Shown here: positions 9,815-18,700 of the stretch, one piece after another | How positions within the stretch are numbered: position 1 is the stretch's first letter | Layout of the letters: each line of letters opens with the position of its first letter | NCBI RefSeq assembly: GCF_036178845.1 | Contig: NZ_CP108070.1 | Coordinates: 8,494,001 to 8,558,000 of the forward strand | DNA length: 64,000 bases | From: Streptomyces sp. NBC_00271 | Lineage (GTDB): Bacteria; Actinomycetota; Actinomycetes; Streptomycetales; Streptomycetaceae | Direction: 5' to 3' | Position numbers and translations under genes: made by a program | Notes under the pieces: model-generated | What the model was told of the DNA's origin: nothing | Database searches by the model: none | Seen by the model: the letters and a program-made list of their open reading frames with translations, nothing else

Positions 9815-9869
9815 TCCCCAGCACCTTCTTCAGCACCTTCTTGACCGCCCCTGTGTACCCACCATGAAG

Positions 9870-9912
9870 GTCAACGGAATTGTTGACACTCTCTTCGGCG
9901 GCGGCATACGTT
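9870..9912 (+). promoter_or_regulatory. Strong vegetative promoter overlapped by an inverted repeat
   Basis: TTGACA (9883-9888), an 18-base spacer and TACGTT (9907-9912) form a near-consensus SigA/HrdB-type promoter reading right. A perfect inverted repeat, GTCAAC-6-GTTGAC (9870-9887), overlaps the -35 box like a repressor site. No substantial reading frame follows; only tiny frames such as ATG CAC GGG TGA (9940) are seen before the TnpB element end. The promoter may have lost its gene when the element inserted, or may make a small RNA. Confidence 0.5.
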
Positions 9913-10217
9913 CGCAGGCGTCAGATCGAGGTGCGCGCCATGCACGGGTGACGCGACAGCGGCGCGCCCCGGCGGCCGGAAGGGAGCGGTTCGTTGTCCT
10001 CGCGCCGGGCTTTCCCTCCCCGCACTTCAGCGAATTCTTGCGAGGAACCCCGGGCGTTGAGGCCCGGGAGGAAACACATCCCCGTGACTGCGGTGCGGAG
10101 CGGCTGGGCGCCTTCTCCGGCGGAGCCAGGTAGTGCGAACGCGTGGCTGGATGAGTCACTCCATGTGATGAACGGCCCCGAACGTGTGGTGGTGTCTCGT
10201 ACGGGTGCATACGATCG

Positions 10218-11435
10218 GTGATCGTGAAGCTGGTCGTGCAGGTCAAGCTGGAGCCGACACCGAAACAGGCGGCGGCACTCGAGGCGACCCTTCACGCCTG
10301 CAACGAGGCCGCAACGTGGGTGAGTGAGATCGCTTTCGAGTGCGGGGAGTTCAAGAACTTCGCCTTGCGCAAGCACACCTACGATGCGGTCAAATCCCGC
10401 TGGAATCTCGGTGCGCAGGCCGCGCAGCATTCGATCAAGAAAGTGTGTGACGCCTACACCACGCTGAAGGCGAACCTGAGGGCCGGGAACCTCGGCAGGC
10501 CCGGCTCGCGCCGTTACCGCAAGGCCGCCGAGAAGCCGATCGCCTTCCGCCCCCGGGGCGCGCAGCCCTACGACGACCGCATGCTGTCCTGGCAGATCCC
10601 GGATCGGACGGTGTCCATCTGGACCACCAGCGGCCGGGTGAAGAACGTGGCGTTCACCGCGTCGGTGGAGCAGCTGGCCACGTTGGCCCTGTACCGCAAG
10701 GGCGAGTCGGACCTGCTGGAGCGGGACGGCATGTGGTTCCTCAACGCCACCTGTGAGGTCCCTGAAGCGCCGCTCCACACCGATCCGGTGGACTTCCTCG
10801 GGATCGACCTGGGCATCGTGAACATCGCGACCACGTCCGACGGCGAGATCATGGCCGGACGCGAGCTCAACCGCACCCGCCTGCGCGAGCGCGGCCTGCG
10901 CACCAAACTGCAGAAGAAGAACACCCCGTCCGCGAAACGCCGCCTGAAGAAGCGCAGGCGCAAGGAGGCGCGGCGGGCCAAGGACATCAACCACAAGATC
11001 GCCAAACACGTGGTGGCCGAGGCAGAACGCACCGGTCGCGGAATCGCCCTGGAAGACCTCACAGGCATCCGCGAACGGGTACGGCTTCGCAGGCCCCAAC
11101 GAGCCACCCACTCCTCCTGGTCCTTCCGTCAGCTAGGAGTGTTCATTGCATACAAGGCCCGCAAGGCGGGGGTTCCGGTGGTGCACGTCGATCCGGCGTA
11201 CACCTCGCGCACCTGCGCCGAGTGTGGGCACGTGGACAAGGCGAACCGGGTCTCCCAGGCCTGGTTCGCGTGCCGGAACTGCGGATTCGTTGATCACGCG
11301 GACCGGAACAGCTCCCGCAACATCCGGACACGCGCCTGGGAGTTGTGGCGACGCGGGGTCCCGTCAACGGCCCCTGCCGCACCCCGAACACCCTCGGAGT
11401 GGGGCTGGACGCAAACGCAGCTTCACACCCAGTGA
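10218..11435 (+). CDS. tnpB: TnpB RNA-guided nuclease (IS605 family)
   Basis: TnpB/Fanzor-type RuvC nuclease (405 aa), an ancestor-like relative of Cas12 that in studied members is guided by an omega RNA from the element's right end. The N-terminus (KLVVQVKLEPTPKQAAALEA) is typical. The RuvC residues are all present: Asp197 in GIDLGIV, Glu279 in ALEDLTGI and Asp362 in DHADRNSSRNI. A four-Cys zinc ribbon (CAECGHVDKA...CRNCGF) lies between the last two. A basic stretch RRLKKRRRKEARR precedes the Glu motif. Start codon GTG at 10218. The protein looks intact and full length, so nuclease activity is plausible. No tnpA is adjacent. Confidence 0.95.
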   Translation: MIVKLVVQVKLEPTPKQAAALEATLHACNEAATWVSEIAFECGEFKNFALRKHTYDAVKSRWNLGAQAAQHSIKKVCDAYTTLKANLRAGNLGRPGSRRYRKAAEKPIAFRPRGAQPYDDRMLSWQIPDRTVSIWTTSGRVKNVAFTASVEQLATLALYRKGESDLLERDGMWFLNATCEVPEAPLHTDPVDFLGIDLGIVNIATTSDGEIMAGRELNRTRLRERGLRTKLQKKNTPSAKRRLKKRRRKEARRAKDINHKIAKHVVAEAERTGRGIALEDLTGIRERVRLRRPQRATHSSWSFRQLGVFIAYKARKAGVPVVHVDPAYTSRTCAECGHVDKANRVSQAWFACRNCGFVDHADRNSSRNIRTRAWELWRRGVPSTAPAAPRTPSEWGWTQTQLHTQ

Positions 11436-11475
11436 CGCCCGTTGTGCAAGCCCGTCGCTTTAGCGACGGGTAGTT
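11380..11475 (+). ncRNA. Putative omega RNA scaffold at the TnpB right end
   Basis: In characterised TnpB systems the guide RNA scaffold covers the 3' end of tnpB and the right-end hairpin, and the guide is the flanking host DNA just beyond. Here the 8-bp hairpin with TTTA loop at 11451-11470 is the expected terminal scaffold element, and the guide would start near 11475. The 5' end is a guess. Confidence 0.4.
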
Positions 11476-11594
11476 GGCGTTCGCCTCAGGTTGCTGCCCC
11501 ACGTGCGCGCCCGGCCGTCCGCCATGGACGTGCCCACGACGAAGGGATCCAGCGACGGTGACCGAGCTCGACACCGGGGAGTGCGCGGCCATGG

Positions 11595-11631
11595 CGAGGG
11601 CCGCACCCATTGTCAGGGGGTGCGGCCCTCG
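11595..11631. terminator. Strong GC-rich hairpin
   Basis: CGAGGGCCGCACCC (from 11595) pairs perfectly with GGGTGCGGCCCTCG (to 11631) around a 9-base loop, giving a stem of 14 bp. It sits between the TnpB end and the operator repeats. There is no T tract on either side. It may insulate the downstream promoter region or be left from a lost gene. Confidence 0.6.
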
Positions 11632-11634
11632 TGT

Positions 11635-11664
11635 GTGAAGCGCTTACACGTGAAGCGTTTACAG
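11635..11664 (+). promoter_or_regulatory. Tandem operator-like direct repeat
   Basis: Two adjoining 15-base units, GTGAAGCGCTTACAC and GTGAAGCGTTTACAG. Each is itself nearly palindromic around AAGCGCTT, the architecture of LacI-family operators. They lie 33 bases before the CebR box and so belong to the control region of the decayed cellulase gene. The cognate regulator is not recognised. Confidence 0.45.
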
Positions 11665-11696
11665 AGGTGGTTGTGCGCGCTAACGTCCGAATGAGG

Positions 11697-11710
11697 TGGG
11701 AGCGCTCCCA
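11697..11710 (+). promoter_or_regulatory. CebR operator (perfect 14-bp palindrome)
   Basis: TGGGAGCGCTCCCA is the exact consensus of the CebR box, which in Streptomyces controls cellulase and cellobiose-uptake genes and is released by cello-oligosaccharides. Its presence 100 bases before a CBM2 remnant shows the remnant was once part of the cellulolytic regulon. No cebR gene or cebEFG transporter is in this window. Confidence 0.85.
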
Positions 11711-11809
11711 TGTGGCGGACCGGAACCCGCCGGGAGCCGCTCCCGCCTCACCTCACATTCTCGCGACATCGAGCGAAGGGTCTGCTCGTCATGCCCGAAG
11801 CTGTCATGA

Positions 11810-11983
11810 ACGTCGGTCGTCAGCCTCTGGAACGGCAACGCGACCTACAGCGGCCAGGACGTGATGGTGCACAACGCCGACTGGAACGGCGGGTTGGATC
11901 CCGGGAAGAGCGCGACCTTCGGGTACGTCGTCTCGGGCTCCGGCGGTGATCCCGCGACCGTGCTTCCCTGCCAGGTCGGTTGA
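11810..11983 (+). pseudogene. Remnant of a cellulase: C-terminal CBM2 fragment
   Basis: From 11819 the frame reads VSLWNGNATYSGQDVMVHNA, then DWNGGLDPGKSATFGYVVSG and a final LPCQVG before TGA. This is the C-terminal half of a family 2 cellulose-binding module, including the conserved WNG, DWNG, PGKSATFGY and terminal Cys features. The frame is closed upstream by TGA at 11807, so no start or signal peptide is joined to it. The CebR operator 100 bases upstream and the hairpin just after the stop are consistent with a secreted cellulase or lytic polysaccharide monooxygenase gene that lost its catalytic part by internal deletion, keeping its promoter, tail and terminator. Confidence 0.85.
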
Positions 11984-11984
11984 C

Positions 11985-12037
11985 GGGCTCTGGGCGGACC
12001 GGGTGGGTGGTGTGGAACTCACCCGGTCCGCGAGCCC
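11985..12037 (+). terminator. Terminator of the decayed cellulase gene
   Basis: GGGCTC and GCGGACCGGGTG (11985-12005) pair with CACCCGGTCCGC and GAGCCC (12020-12037), giving a long two-part stem beginning one base after the CBM2 stop codon. It probably still insulates the downstream GH92 gene. Confidence 0.75.
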
Positions 12038-12067
12038 GGGCGGGCGAGGGGGGTTGCCGCCCGGGTT

Positions 12068-12107
12068 GGGGGTCCCCCTGCTCGAGCGAAGCCGAGAGTT
12101 TGGGGGA
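12068..12107. repeat. Intergenic palindromic repeat, copy 1
   Basis: GGGGTCCCCCTGCTCGAGCG followed by AAGCCGAGAGTTTGGGGGAG. A nearly identical copy is at 36099-36140. Such elements with a CTCGAGCGAAGCCGAG core are, as I recall, widespread between Streptomyces genes. The ends can pair to form a hairpin. Confidence 0.8.
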
Positions 12108-12134
12108 GCGTGGCTTGTGACGACCGAGGTGTGC

Positions 12135-12191
12135 GACAACGTTGTCTGATGGTCTGTACATGACTCTACCGCCCCAACCGACAACGATGTC
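12135..12191 (+). promoter_or_regulatory. Paired LacI-type operators upstream of GH92 gene 1
   Basis: A perfect palindrome GACAACGTTGTC (12135-12146) is followed 45 bases later by an imperfect copy GACAACGATGTC (12180-12191). The spacing suits two dimers on the same DNA face or a loop around the promoter. The same palindrome precedes the convergent GH92 gene (19564-19575), so both mannosidases are probably controlled by one regulator, which is not encoded here. Confidence 0.7.
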
Positions 12192-12358
12192 AAGCGAGTT
12201 GAGGGGATGCCGGGGGCGTGTTGCGCCATAGGGGTGTGCGCCGAGCGTGCCTGTGGGGTCGCACGCGGTCTTCCGTGGTACCCGTGGCGCACGTTACTGT
12301 CCCTGCGGCTTGTGCGACCTGTGGTGCGCGACCCGTCCGAAGGAGGAGGGGCCGCGTC

Positions 12359-15300
12359 ATGCGTTTCCGTCCGTCATCCGTCCTGCTCGCCGTCGCCCTG
12401 GCGGCCGCCGGGATCACCCCCGCCGTCACCCCCGCGGCGGCCGCCACCGCCGCATCACCCGACCTCGTCCGAGACCCCACCACCTACGTCGACCCGCTCA
12501 TCGGCACCAAGAACGGCGGCAACGTCTTCCCCGGCGCCGTCGTCCCCTTCGGCATGCTCTCCTGGAGTCCCGAGAACACCCGTGGCGACGCCACCCGTAC
12601 GGCCGCGCCCGGCGGTTACCAGTACGACGCCACCCGCATCAGGGGCTTCAGCCTCACCCACATGTCCGGCACGGGCTGCGCGGGAGGCAGCGGCGACATC
12701 CCCTTCTTCCCGTACGCCGGCGAGGTCACGTCCTCCCCGGCGAGCGACACGAAGGACGCGGTGTACGCGGCCGACTTCGCGCACACCGACGAGACCGCCG
12801 AGCCCGGCCACTACAAGGTCGGCCTCGCCTCCGGTGTCACCGCCGACCTCGCCGCGACCGCGCGCACCGGCTCGGGCCGCTTCACCTTCCCCGCCGACAA
12901 GCCCGCCTCGCTCCTGGTCCGCAGCGCCAACTCCGAGGTCGGGTCGACCGATTCGACCCTGAAGATCGACCCGGCGACCCGTACGGTCTCCGGGTCCGTC
13001 ACCTCCGGGAACTTCTGCGGCTACCTCGACCCCGAGGGCCAACGCGCCTACTACACGCTCTACTTCACCGCCCGCTTCGACCGCGACTTCAAGTCGACCG
13101 GCACCTGGCAGGACGACAAGCTGAGCCCGGGGTCCACGGAGGCGAGCGGCGGTACCGGCGGCTTCGCGAGCGGCGGCCGTCCCGTCGCGGGCAAGGGCGC
13201 GGGCGGCTATGTGGAGTTCGAGCCCGGCGCCGACCCCGTGAACGTCAAGGTCGGCATCTCGTACGTCAGCCAGGCCGGCGCGGCCACCAACCTCGCGGCC
13301 GAGAACCCGCCGTCCCGCTCCTTCGCCTCGGTCCAGGACGCCGCCCACCGGGCCTGGCGCGACCAGCTCGGCGCGATCAGGGTCGGCGGCGGCAGCGACA
13401 GCGACCGCACCACCTTCTACACCGCGCTCTACCACGCCCTTCTGCACCCGAACGTCATCAGTGACGCCGACCGCAGATACCGGGGCCCCGACGACAAGGT
13501 CCATGTCGTCGGCCGCGGCCACCGGGCCCAGTACGGCACCTTCTCCGGCTGGGACGTCTACCGCTCCCAGGTCCAGCTGCTGACCCTGCTCAGCCCGGAC
13601 ACCGGCTCCGACATCGCGCAGTCGCTGCTCGAACTCGCCCGGCAGAACGGCGGCGTCTGGGACCGCTGGCTGCACGGCGCGAGCGGCACCCACGTCATGA
13701 ACGGCGACCCGTCCCCGACCGCGCTCGCCGGCATCCGGGCCTTCGGCGGCACCGACTTCGACCTGCGCGGCGCGCTGGACTCGCTGGTCAAGGCGGCGAC
13801 CGTGCCGACCGAGGGCGACCTCTCCTCCTCGGGCAAGCCGGTCCTGTCCGTCGGGCAGCGGCCGTCGCTGGACAAGTACCTCGAGCAGCACTACATGCCG
13901 TCCGTGTCCAACGCCTGGGGCGGCGCCGCCGAGACCCTCGAGATGTCCGGCGCGGACTTCGCGCTCTCCCAGCTCGCCACGGCGGCGGGGAAGAAGCAGA
14001 CGGCCGCCGACTTCGCCCGGCGCTCTCAGTGGTGGCAGAACAACTTCAACATCGCGGCCGACCCGAGCGGCGGCTACATCGCGAACCGCAAGGCGGACGG
14101 CAGCTGGGTCACCGGCTTCACCCCGGCGACCGGCAACGGATTCGTGGAGGGTACGGCCGCCCAGTACACCTGGATGGTGCAGCACAACCCGGCCGGGCTC
14201 TTCGCCGCGATGGGCGGCCGGGACAAGGCACTCGACCGCCTCGACGCCTTCTTCCACAACGCCGACGGCAGCTGGGCCTTCTCGGGCAGCGGTGGCGACA
14301 AGTCGGAGCTGGACAATGAGCCCTCGATCAACGTGCCCTACCTGTACGCCTACGCGGGCGCGCCGTACAAGACACAGGAGACCGTCCGCGCCGCGATGAA
14401 GGGGTTGTGGTCGACCCAGCCGGGCGGCATCCCCGGGAACGACGACCTGGGGGAGATGTCGTCCTGGTACGTCTTCTCCGCGCTCGGCATGTATCCGCAG
14501 GTCCCCTCGCGCGCCGAACTCGTCCTCGCCTCACCGCTGTTCACACGGGTGGAGATCAACCGGCCCGGGGGCAACGACATCGAGATCCGCGCGAACGGCG
14601 CCGCCGCCGACGTCCCGTACGTGCAGTCGCTGAAGGTCGACGGCCGTACCAGCGACCGCCCGTGGCTTCCCGCCTCATTCGTCCGCGACGGCGGCACGCT
14701 CGACTACACCCTCTCCGGTACCCCGAACGGCACCTGGGGCAGTGACCCGGCGGCCGCCCCGCCGTCCTTCCGTGAGGGCGAGCAGCCGTACCAGATCGGT
14801 GTCGGCCCGACCACGGCGACGCTCGCACCCGGCGGCAGCACCAAGCTCGACATCCGTGCCCTCGCGCTGAGCGGCGGCACCGGCCCCGAGGTCCGCTTCA
14901 AGGTGGTCACCCCGGCCGGCGTGACCGCGACCCCCGCCGAGGGCACCGTGACCGACGGCGCCCAGGAGATCACCCTGTCCGCCGGTGACACCGCCCAGCA
15001 GGGCTTCTACGACGTCAAGGTCACCGTGACGTCGGCCGCCACCTCGTACGAGCAGCCGGTGGCGCTGACCGTCGCGGCACCCGGCTCCCTCCTGGCCGCC
15101 TACAACAACACCGGTGTCTCCGACGACACCGGCGACCACGACGAGGCCGACTACGACGGCGGCGGCTGGAGCTACTCCCGTCAGGCCCTCGCCGCCGCCG
15201 GCCTGACCCCCGGCACCCAGGGCACCGTGGACGGCCTCACCTACACCTGGCCCGACTCGCCCACCGGCCGTCCCGACAACGCCTCGGCGACCGCCCAGAC

Positions 15301-15643
15301 CATCGAACTCGCCCATCCGGCCGACCGGTTGTCCTTCATCGGCAGCGCGGTCAACGGCAACCAGCAGACCCACGCGACCCTCACCTACACCGACGGCAGC
15401 ACGGACTCCGTCGACCTCTCCTTCACCGACTGGACCGTCGGCGGCGGAGGCGGCACCGTCCAGTACGGCAACGAGACCGTCGCCAGGACCGCGTACCGCA
15501 ATGTCGCGGGCGCCGACAAGGACCCGGTGGCCACGTACGTCTTCGCCACCAAGCCCTTCCAGGCCCCGTCCGGCAAGACCGTCAAGAGCGTGAAGCTGCC
15601 GGACAACGCGGATCTGCACGTGTTCACCCTCGCGGTGAACTGA
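12359..15643 (+). CDS. Secreted GH92 family alpha-mannosidase
   Basis: Exo-acting, calcium-dependent alpha-mannosidase family that removes mannose from N-glycans and yeast mannans (1094 aa). The Sec signal peptide covers residues 1-30. The GH92 module starts at YVDPLIGTKNGGNVFPGAVVP (split here as YVDPLIGTKN and GGNVFPGAVVP) and includes HMSGTGCAGGSGDIPFFPY. The general-acid motif is FVEGTAAQYTW (Glu597), and the family signature GNDDLGEMSSWYVFSALG lies near residues 690-710. A C-terminal beta-sandwich (about 830-1094, NEW3-like then a jelly-roll) probably binds carbohydrate. The ATG at 12359 follows AAGGAGGAGG. It converges on a second GH92 gene. Substrate linkage (1,2/1,3/1,6) cannot be read from sequence. 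Confidence 0.95.
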   Translation: MRFRPSSVLLAVALAAAGITPAVTPAAAATAASPDLVRDPTTYVDPLIGTKNGGNVFPGAVVPFGMLSWSPENTRGDATRTAAPGGYQYDATRIRGFSLTHMSGTGCAGGSGDIPFFPYAGEVTSSPASDTKDAVYAADFAHTDETAEPGHYKVGLASGVTADLAATARTGSGRFTFPADKPASLLVRSANSEVGSTDSTLKIDPATRTVSGSVTSGNFCGYLDPEGQRAYYTLYFTARFDRDFKSTGTWQDDKLSPGSTEASGGTGGFASGGRPVAGKGAGGYVEFEPGADPVNVKVGISYVSQAGAATNLAAENPPSRSFASVQDAAHRAWRDQLGAIRVGGGSDSDRTTFYTALYHALLHPNVISDADRRYRGPDDKVHVVGRGHRAQYGTFSGWDVYRSQVQLLTLLSPDTGSDIAQSLLELARQNGGVWDRWLHGASGTHVMNGDPSPTALAGIRAFGGTDFDLRGALDSLVKAATVPTEGDLSSSGKPVLSVGQRPSLDKYLEQHYMPSVSNAWGGAAETLEMSGADFALSQLATAAGKKQTAADFARRSQWWQNNFNIAADPSGGYIANRKADGSWVTGFTPATGNGFVEGTAAQYTWMVQHNPAGLFAAMGGRDKALDRLDAFFHNADGSWAFSGSGGDKSELDNEPSINVPYLYAYAGAPYKTQETVRAAMKGLWSTQPGGIPGNDDLGEMSSWYVFSALGMYPQVPSRAELVLASPLFTRVEINRPGGNDIEIRANGAAADVPYVQSLKVDGRTSDRPWLPASFVRDGGTLDYTLSGTPNGTWGSDPAAAPPSFREGEQPYQIGVGPTTATLAPGGSTKLDIRALALSGGTGPEVRFKVVTPAGVTATPAEGTVTDGAQEITLSAGDTAQQGFYDVKVTVTSAATSYEQPVALTVAAPGSLLAAYNNTGVSDDTGDHDEADYDGGGWSYSRQALAAAGLTPGTQGTVDGLTYTWPDSPTGRPDNASATAQTIELAHPADRLSFIGSAVNGNQQTHATLTYTDGSTDSVDLSFTDWTVGGGGGTVQYGNETVARTAYRNVAGADKDPVATYVFATKPFQAPSGKTVKSVKLPDNADLHVFTLAVN

Positions 15644-15661
15644 GACCCCGGCCGCACAACA

Positions 15662-15695
15662 GGGCGGGCGCGGAGAGTGATCTCCGCGCCCGCCC
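15662..15695. terminator. Bidirectional terminator between the GH92 genes
   Basis: GGGCGGGCGCGGAGA (15662-15676), GTGA loop, then TCTCCGCGCCCGCCC (15681-15695): a perfect 15-bp stem in the 68-base gap between two convergent genes. Confidence 0.9.
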
Positions 15696-15711
15696 CGTCC
15701 GTGTGAGGGTG

Positions 15712-18700
15712 TCAGCCCAGCAGTTCCACCTCCGCGAGCGTCGCCTCGCTGTCGAGGACCAGGCGGTAGTGCGCGTACGAGCCCGGATGCGCGACCGAGA
15801 ACACCCGGGTCTGCTTGTCCCAGGTGAAGGACTCGCCGGTGCGCTTGTCGAGGTCGGTCCACGTGGTGCCGTCGGAGGAGCCCTGCAGGACCCAGCCCCC
15901 CGGGGCCTTGGAGTGATCCGCGGACGAGGTCAGGGTGTACTGGACCCCCTTGGCCGCGGCGGACGTCGGCAGGTCGACCGAGGTGACCGTGGCGTCCGTC
16001 GCCGAGGTGTTGTCGAAGAGCGCGCCGTCACCCTTGAGGACGTCCGCGCGGGGCGTGGGCACCTTGTCGTCCTCGGTGATCGACACGGGCGCCGCGTCCT
16101 TGCCCGTGCCCCACGACGACGGCTTGGAGCCCATGTCGAACTCCAGTACACCACCACGGGAGATGAGCGAGTGGGGGAGCGAAGTCGACGTCCAGCGCTT
16201 GCCGTTGAACTTCACACCCTGCACGTACACGTTCTTCGCGCTGTTCTTCGGCGCCTTGACGACCAGGTCCTTGCCGTTCTCCAGGTGCACGGTCGCCTTG
16301 GTGAACAGCGGGGAGCCGATGGCGTATTCGCCGCTGCCCATCACCAGCGGGTAGAAGCCGAGCGAGGAGAAGAGGTACCACGCGGACTGCTCGCCGTTGT
16401 CCTCGTCGCCGTGGTAGCCCTGCCCGATCTCGCTGCCGGTGTAGAGGCGGGAGAGGACCTCGCGGACGTTCTTCTGCGTCTTCCAGGGCTGACCCGCCGC
16501 GTCGTACATGTAGTTCACGTGGTGGGCCACCTGGTTGGAGTGCCCGTACATGCCCAGCCGTACGTCACGCGCCTCGGTCATCTCATGGATGACCCCACCG
16601 TAGGAGCCCACGAAGTCCGGCGAGGCCGTCTCCGGGGTGGCGAAGTACGTGTCGAGCTTCTGGGCCAGCCCGCTCCGGCCGCCGTACAGGTTGGCGAGGC
16701 CCCGTGAGTCCTGCGGCGCGGTGAAGGCGTACCCCCAGCCGTTCGTCTCGGTGTAGTCGTAGCCCCACACCCGCGGGTCGTACTTCGAGGAGTCGAGACG
16801 CCAGTTGCCCTGCGCGTCGCGGCCCTGGAAGAACCCGGCCTTCGAGTCGAAGAGGTTCACATAGTCCTGGGCCCGGTTGAGGAAGTACGCGGACTCCTCC
16901 TTGTAGCGCTTCTTGCCGGTCTTCTTGTAGAGGGCCTGGCCCATCTCGGCGATGCCGTAGTCGTTGACGTATCCCTCCATCGCCCACGAGAGGCCCTCAC
17001 CGGTGGCGGTGCTGGTGTAGCCGAGGAAGGGGGACGTCGACATGCCCTTGCGGCCCACGCCGGAGGCCGGCGGGACGACGGTCGCGTTCTTCAGCGCGGC
17101 GTCGTAGGCCGCCTCCGCGTCGAAGTCCACGCCCTTGACGTACGCGTCCGCGAACGCCACGTCCGAGGAGGTGCCGGTCATCAGGTCCGCGTACCCGGGG
17201 GAGGACCAGCGCGAGGTCCAGCCGCCGTCCTTGTACTGCTGCACGAACCCGTCGACCATCTCACCCGCCTGAGAGGGCGTCAGGAAGGAGTACGCCGGCC
17301 AGGTCGTCCGATAGGTGTCCCAGAAGCCGTTGTTGACGTACACCTTGCCGTCGACGATCTTCGCGCCGGTGTGGGTGGGAGTGTCGGGGCCGGGCATCGC
17401 GGAGAACGGCGAGGCGTACTGGTACTTCGAACCGACCTTCTCGAAGCCGGAGTTGGGGTACAGGTACAGCCGGTACATGCTGGAGTACAGCGTGGTCAGC
17501 TGGTCCGGCGTCGCGCCCTCGACCTCGACCTTGCCGAACAGCTTGTCCCACGCCTTGCGCGCCCGCTCCTTGACGGTCCCGAACGACGTGCCGTCGGGGA
17601 TCTCCTGGCGCAGGTTGTCCTTGGCCTGGTCGATGCTGATGAGGGAGGTCGCCAGGCGCAGGGTGACCGTGTGATCGGCGCCGGGCTTGAACTTCAGGTA
17701 CCCCTTGACGCCGGACGAGCCGCCGTCCGTCACCGGCGCGTCGAACACCCCGTAGACGAAGAGCCGGGTCGCACCCGTCGACAGCCCGGACTTGACGTCC
17801 GAGTAGCCGGTGACGATCCCGTTGTCCTTGTCCAGCGTGAGGCCCGCCTGCTCGGTCACGTTGTCGAAGAGCACGCTCGCGTCCTCACCCGGATAGGTGA
17901 AGCGCAGGGCCGCGGCATGGTCGGTGGGCGCCATCTCCGCCTTGAGACCGTTCTCGAAGGTCACGCCGTAGTAGTACGGGCGCGCGGTCTCGTTCTCGTG
18001 CCGGAAGGCGAGCGCGCGGGCGGTGCGGCCGGTGTCGGGGGTGCCCGAGGCGGCCGAGGGCATCACCTGGAAGGTCTGCCGGTCACCCATCCAGGGGCTC
18101 GGCTCGTGGCTCGCGCTGAACGCCTCGATGGTCGGCAGGTTGTCCGCGTTGTTGGCGCGCGCGTAGTCGTACAGCCAGCTCAGCGAGCCCGCGTTGGTCA
18201 CCGGCGTCCAGAAGTTGAAGCCGTGGGGGACGGCCGTCGCCGGGAAGTTGTTGCCGCGCGAGAAGCCCCCGCTGGAGTTGGTGCCGCGGGTCGTCAGCGC
18301 GTAGTCGGCCAGATGCGCCTTGGGCTTCTCGGGAGCCACGGTCTTCAGCGCCACGTCGTCCAGCCAGCCGCGGAACTTCGCCGGGCCCTGGGGGGAGTCG
18401 TACGCGAGGAGTATCCGGTCGACGGTCTTTCCGGTCGCGACCGAACCGATCCGCGAGGCGACGTTGTTCCACTGGTTGACGTACAGCACCTTGGCCGCGC
18501 CCTGGCCCTGCGGCGTCAGCGCGAACCCGTGCTGGTCGACCGCGTTCAGGTCACTCAGATAGGTGCCGTCCGTGAACGCCAGGTCCACCGACACGTTCGT
18601 GGCGTCGTAGTCCCGGTCGCCGTCCGCCATCGAGGGGAAGATCCGGTACGACAGCTCGGTGTCGCGCCCGACACCCACGTTCACGTCGAAGACCTTGTTG

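Larger units (their letters stand above)
10040..11480 (+). mobile_element. IS605/IS1341-type element carrying tnpB only
   Basis: A single tnpB gene is bracketed by two hairpins typical of IS200/IS605 ends. The left one is CCCGGGC (10049-10055) pairing with GCCCGGG (10062-10068). The right one is CCCGTCGC-TTTA-GCGACGGG (11451-11470), 15 bases after the tnpB stop. No TnpA (HUH Y1 transposase) is present, so movement would need one in trans. The exact boundaries cannot be fixed without comparing empty sites. It separates the two-component genes from the decayed cellulase remnant. Confidence 0.7.

Noticed and set aside
11555..11637. Short frame (26 codons) starting GTG after the TnpB element
   Set aside because: It runs through the terminator hairpin, has no ribosome site and no recognisable similarity.
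11804..12292. 162-codon minus frame across the CBM2 remnant and operators
   Set aside because: It crosses two strong hairpins, a known repeat and the GACAACGTTGTC operators, and its composition is antisense-like.
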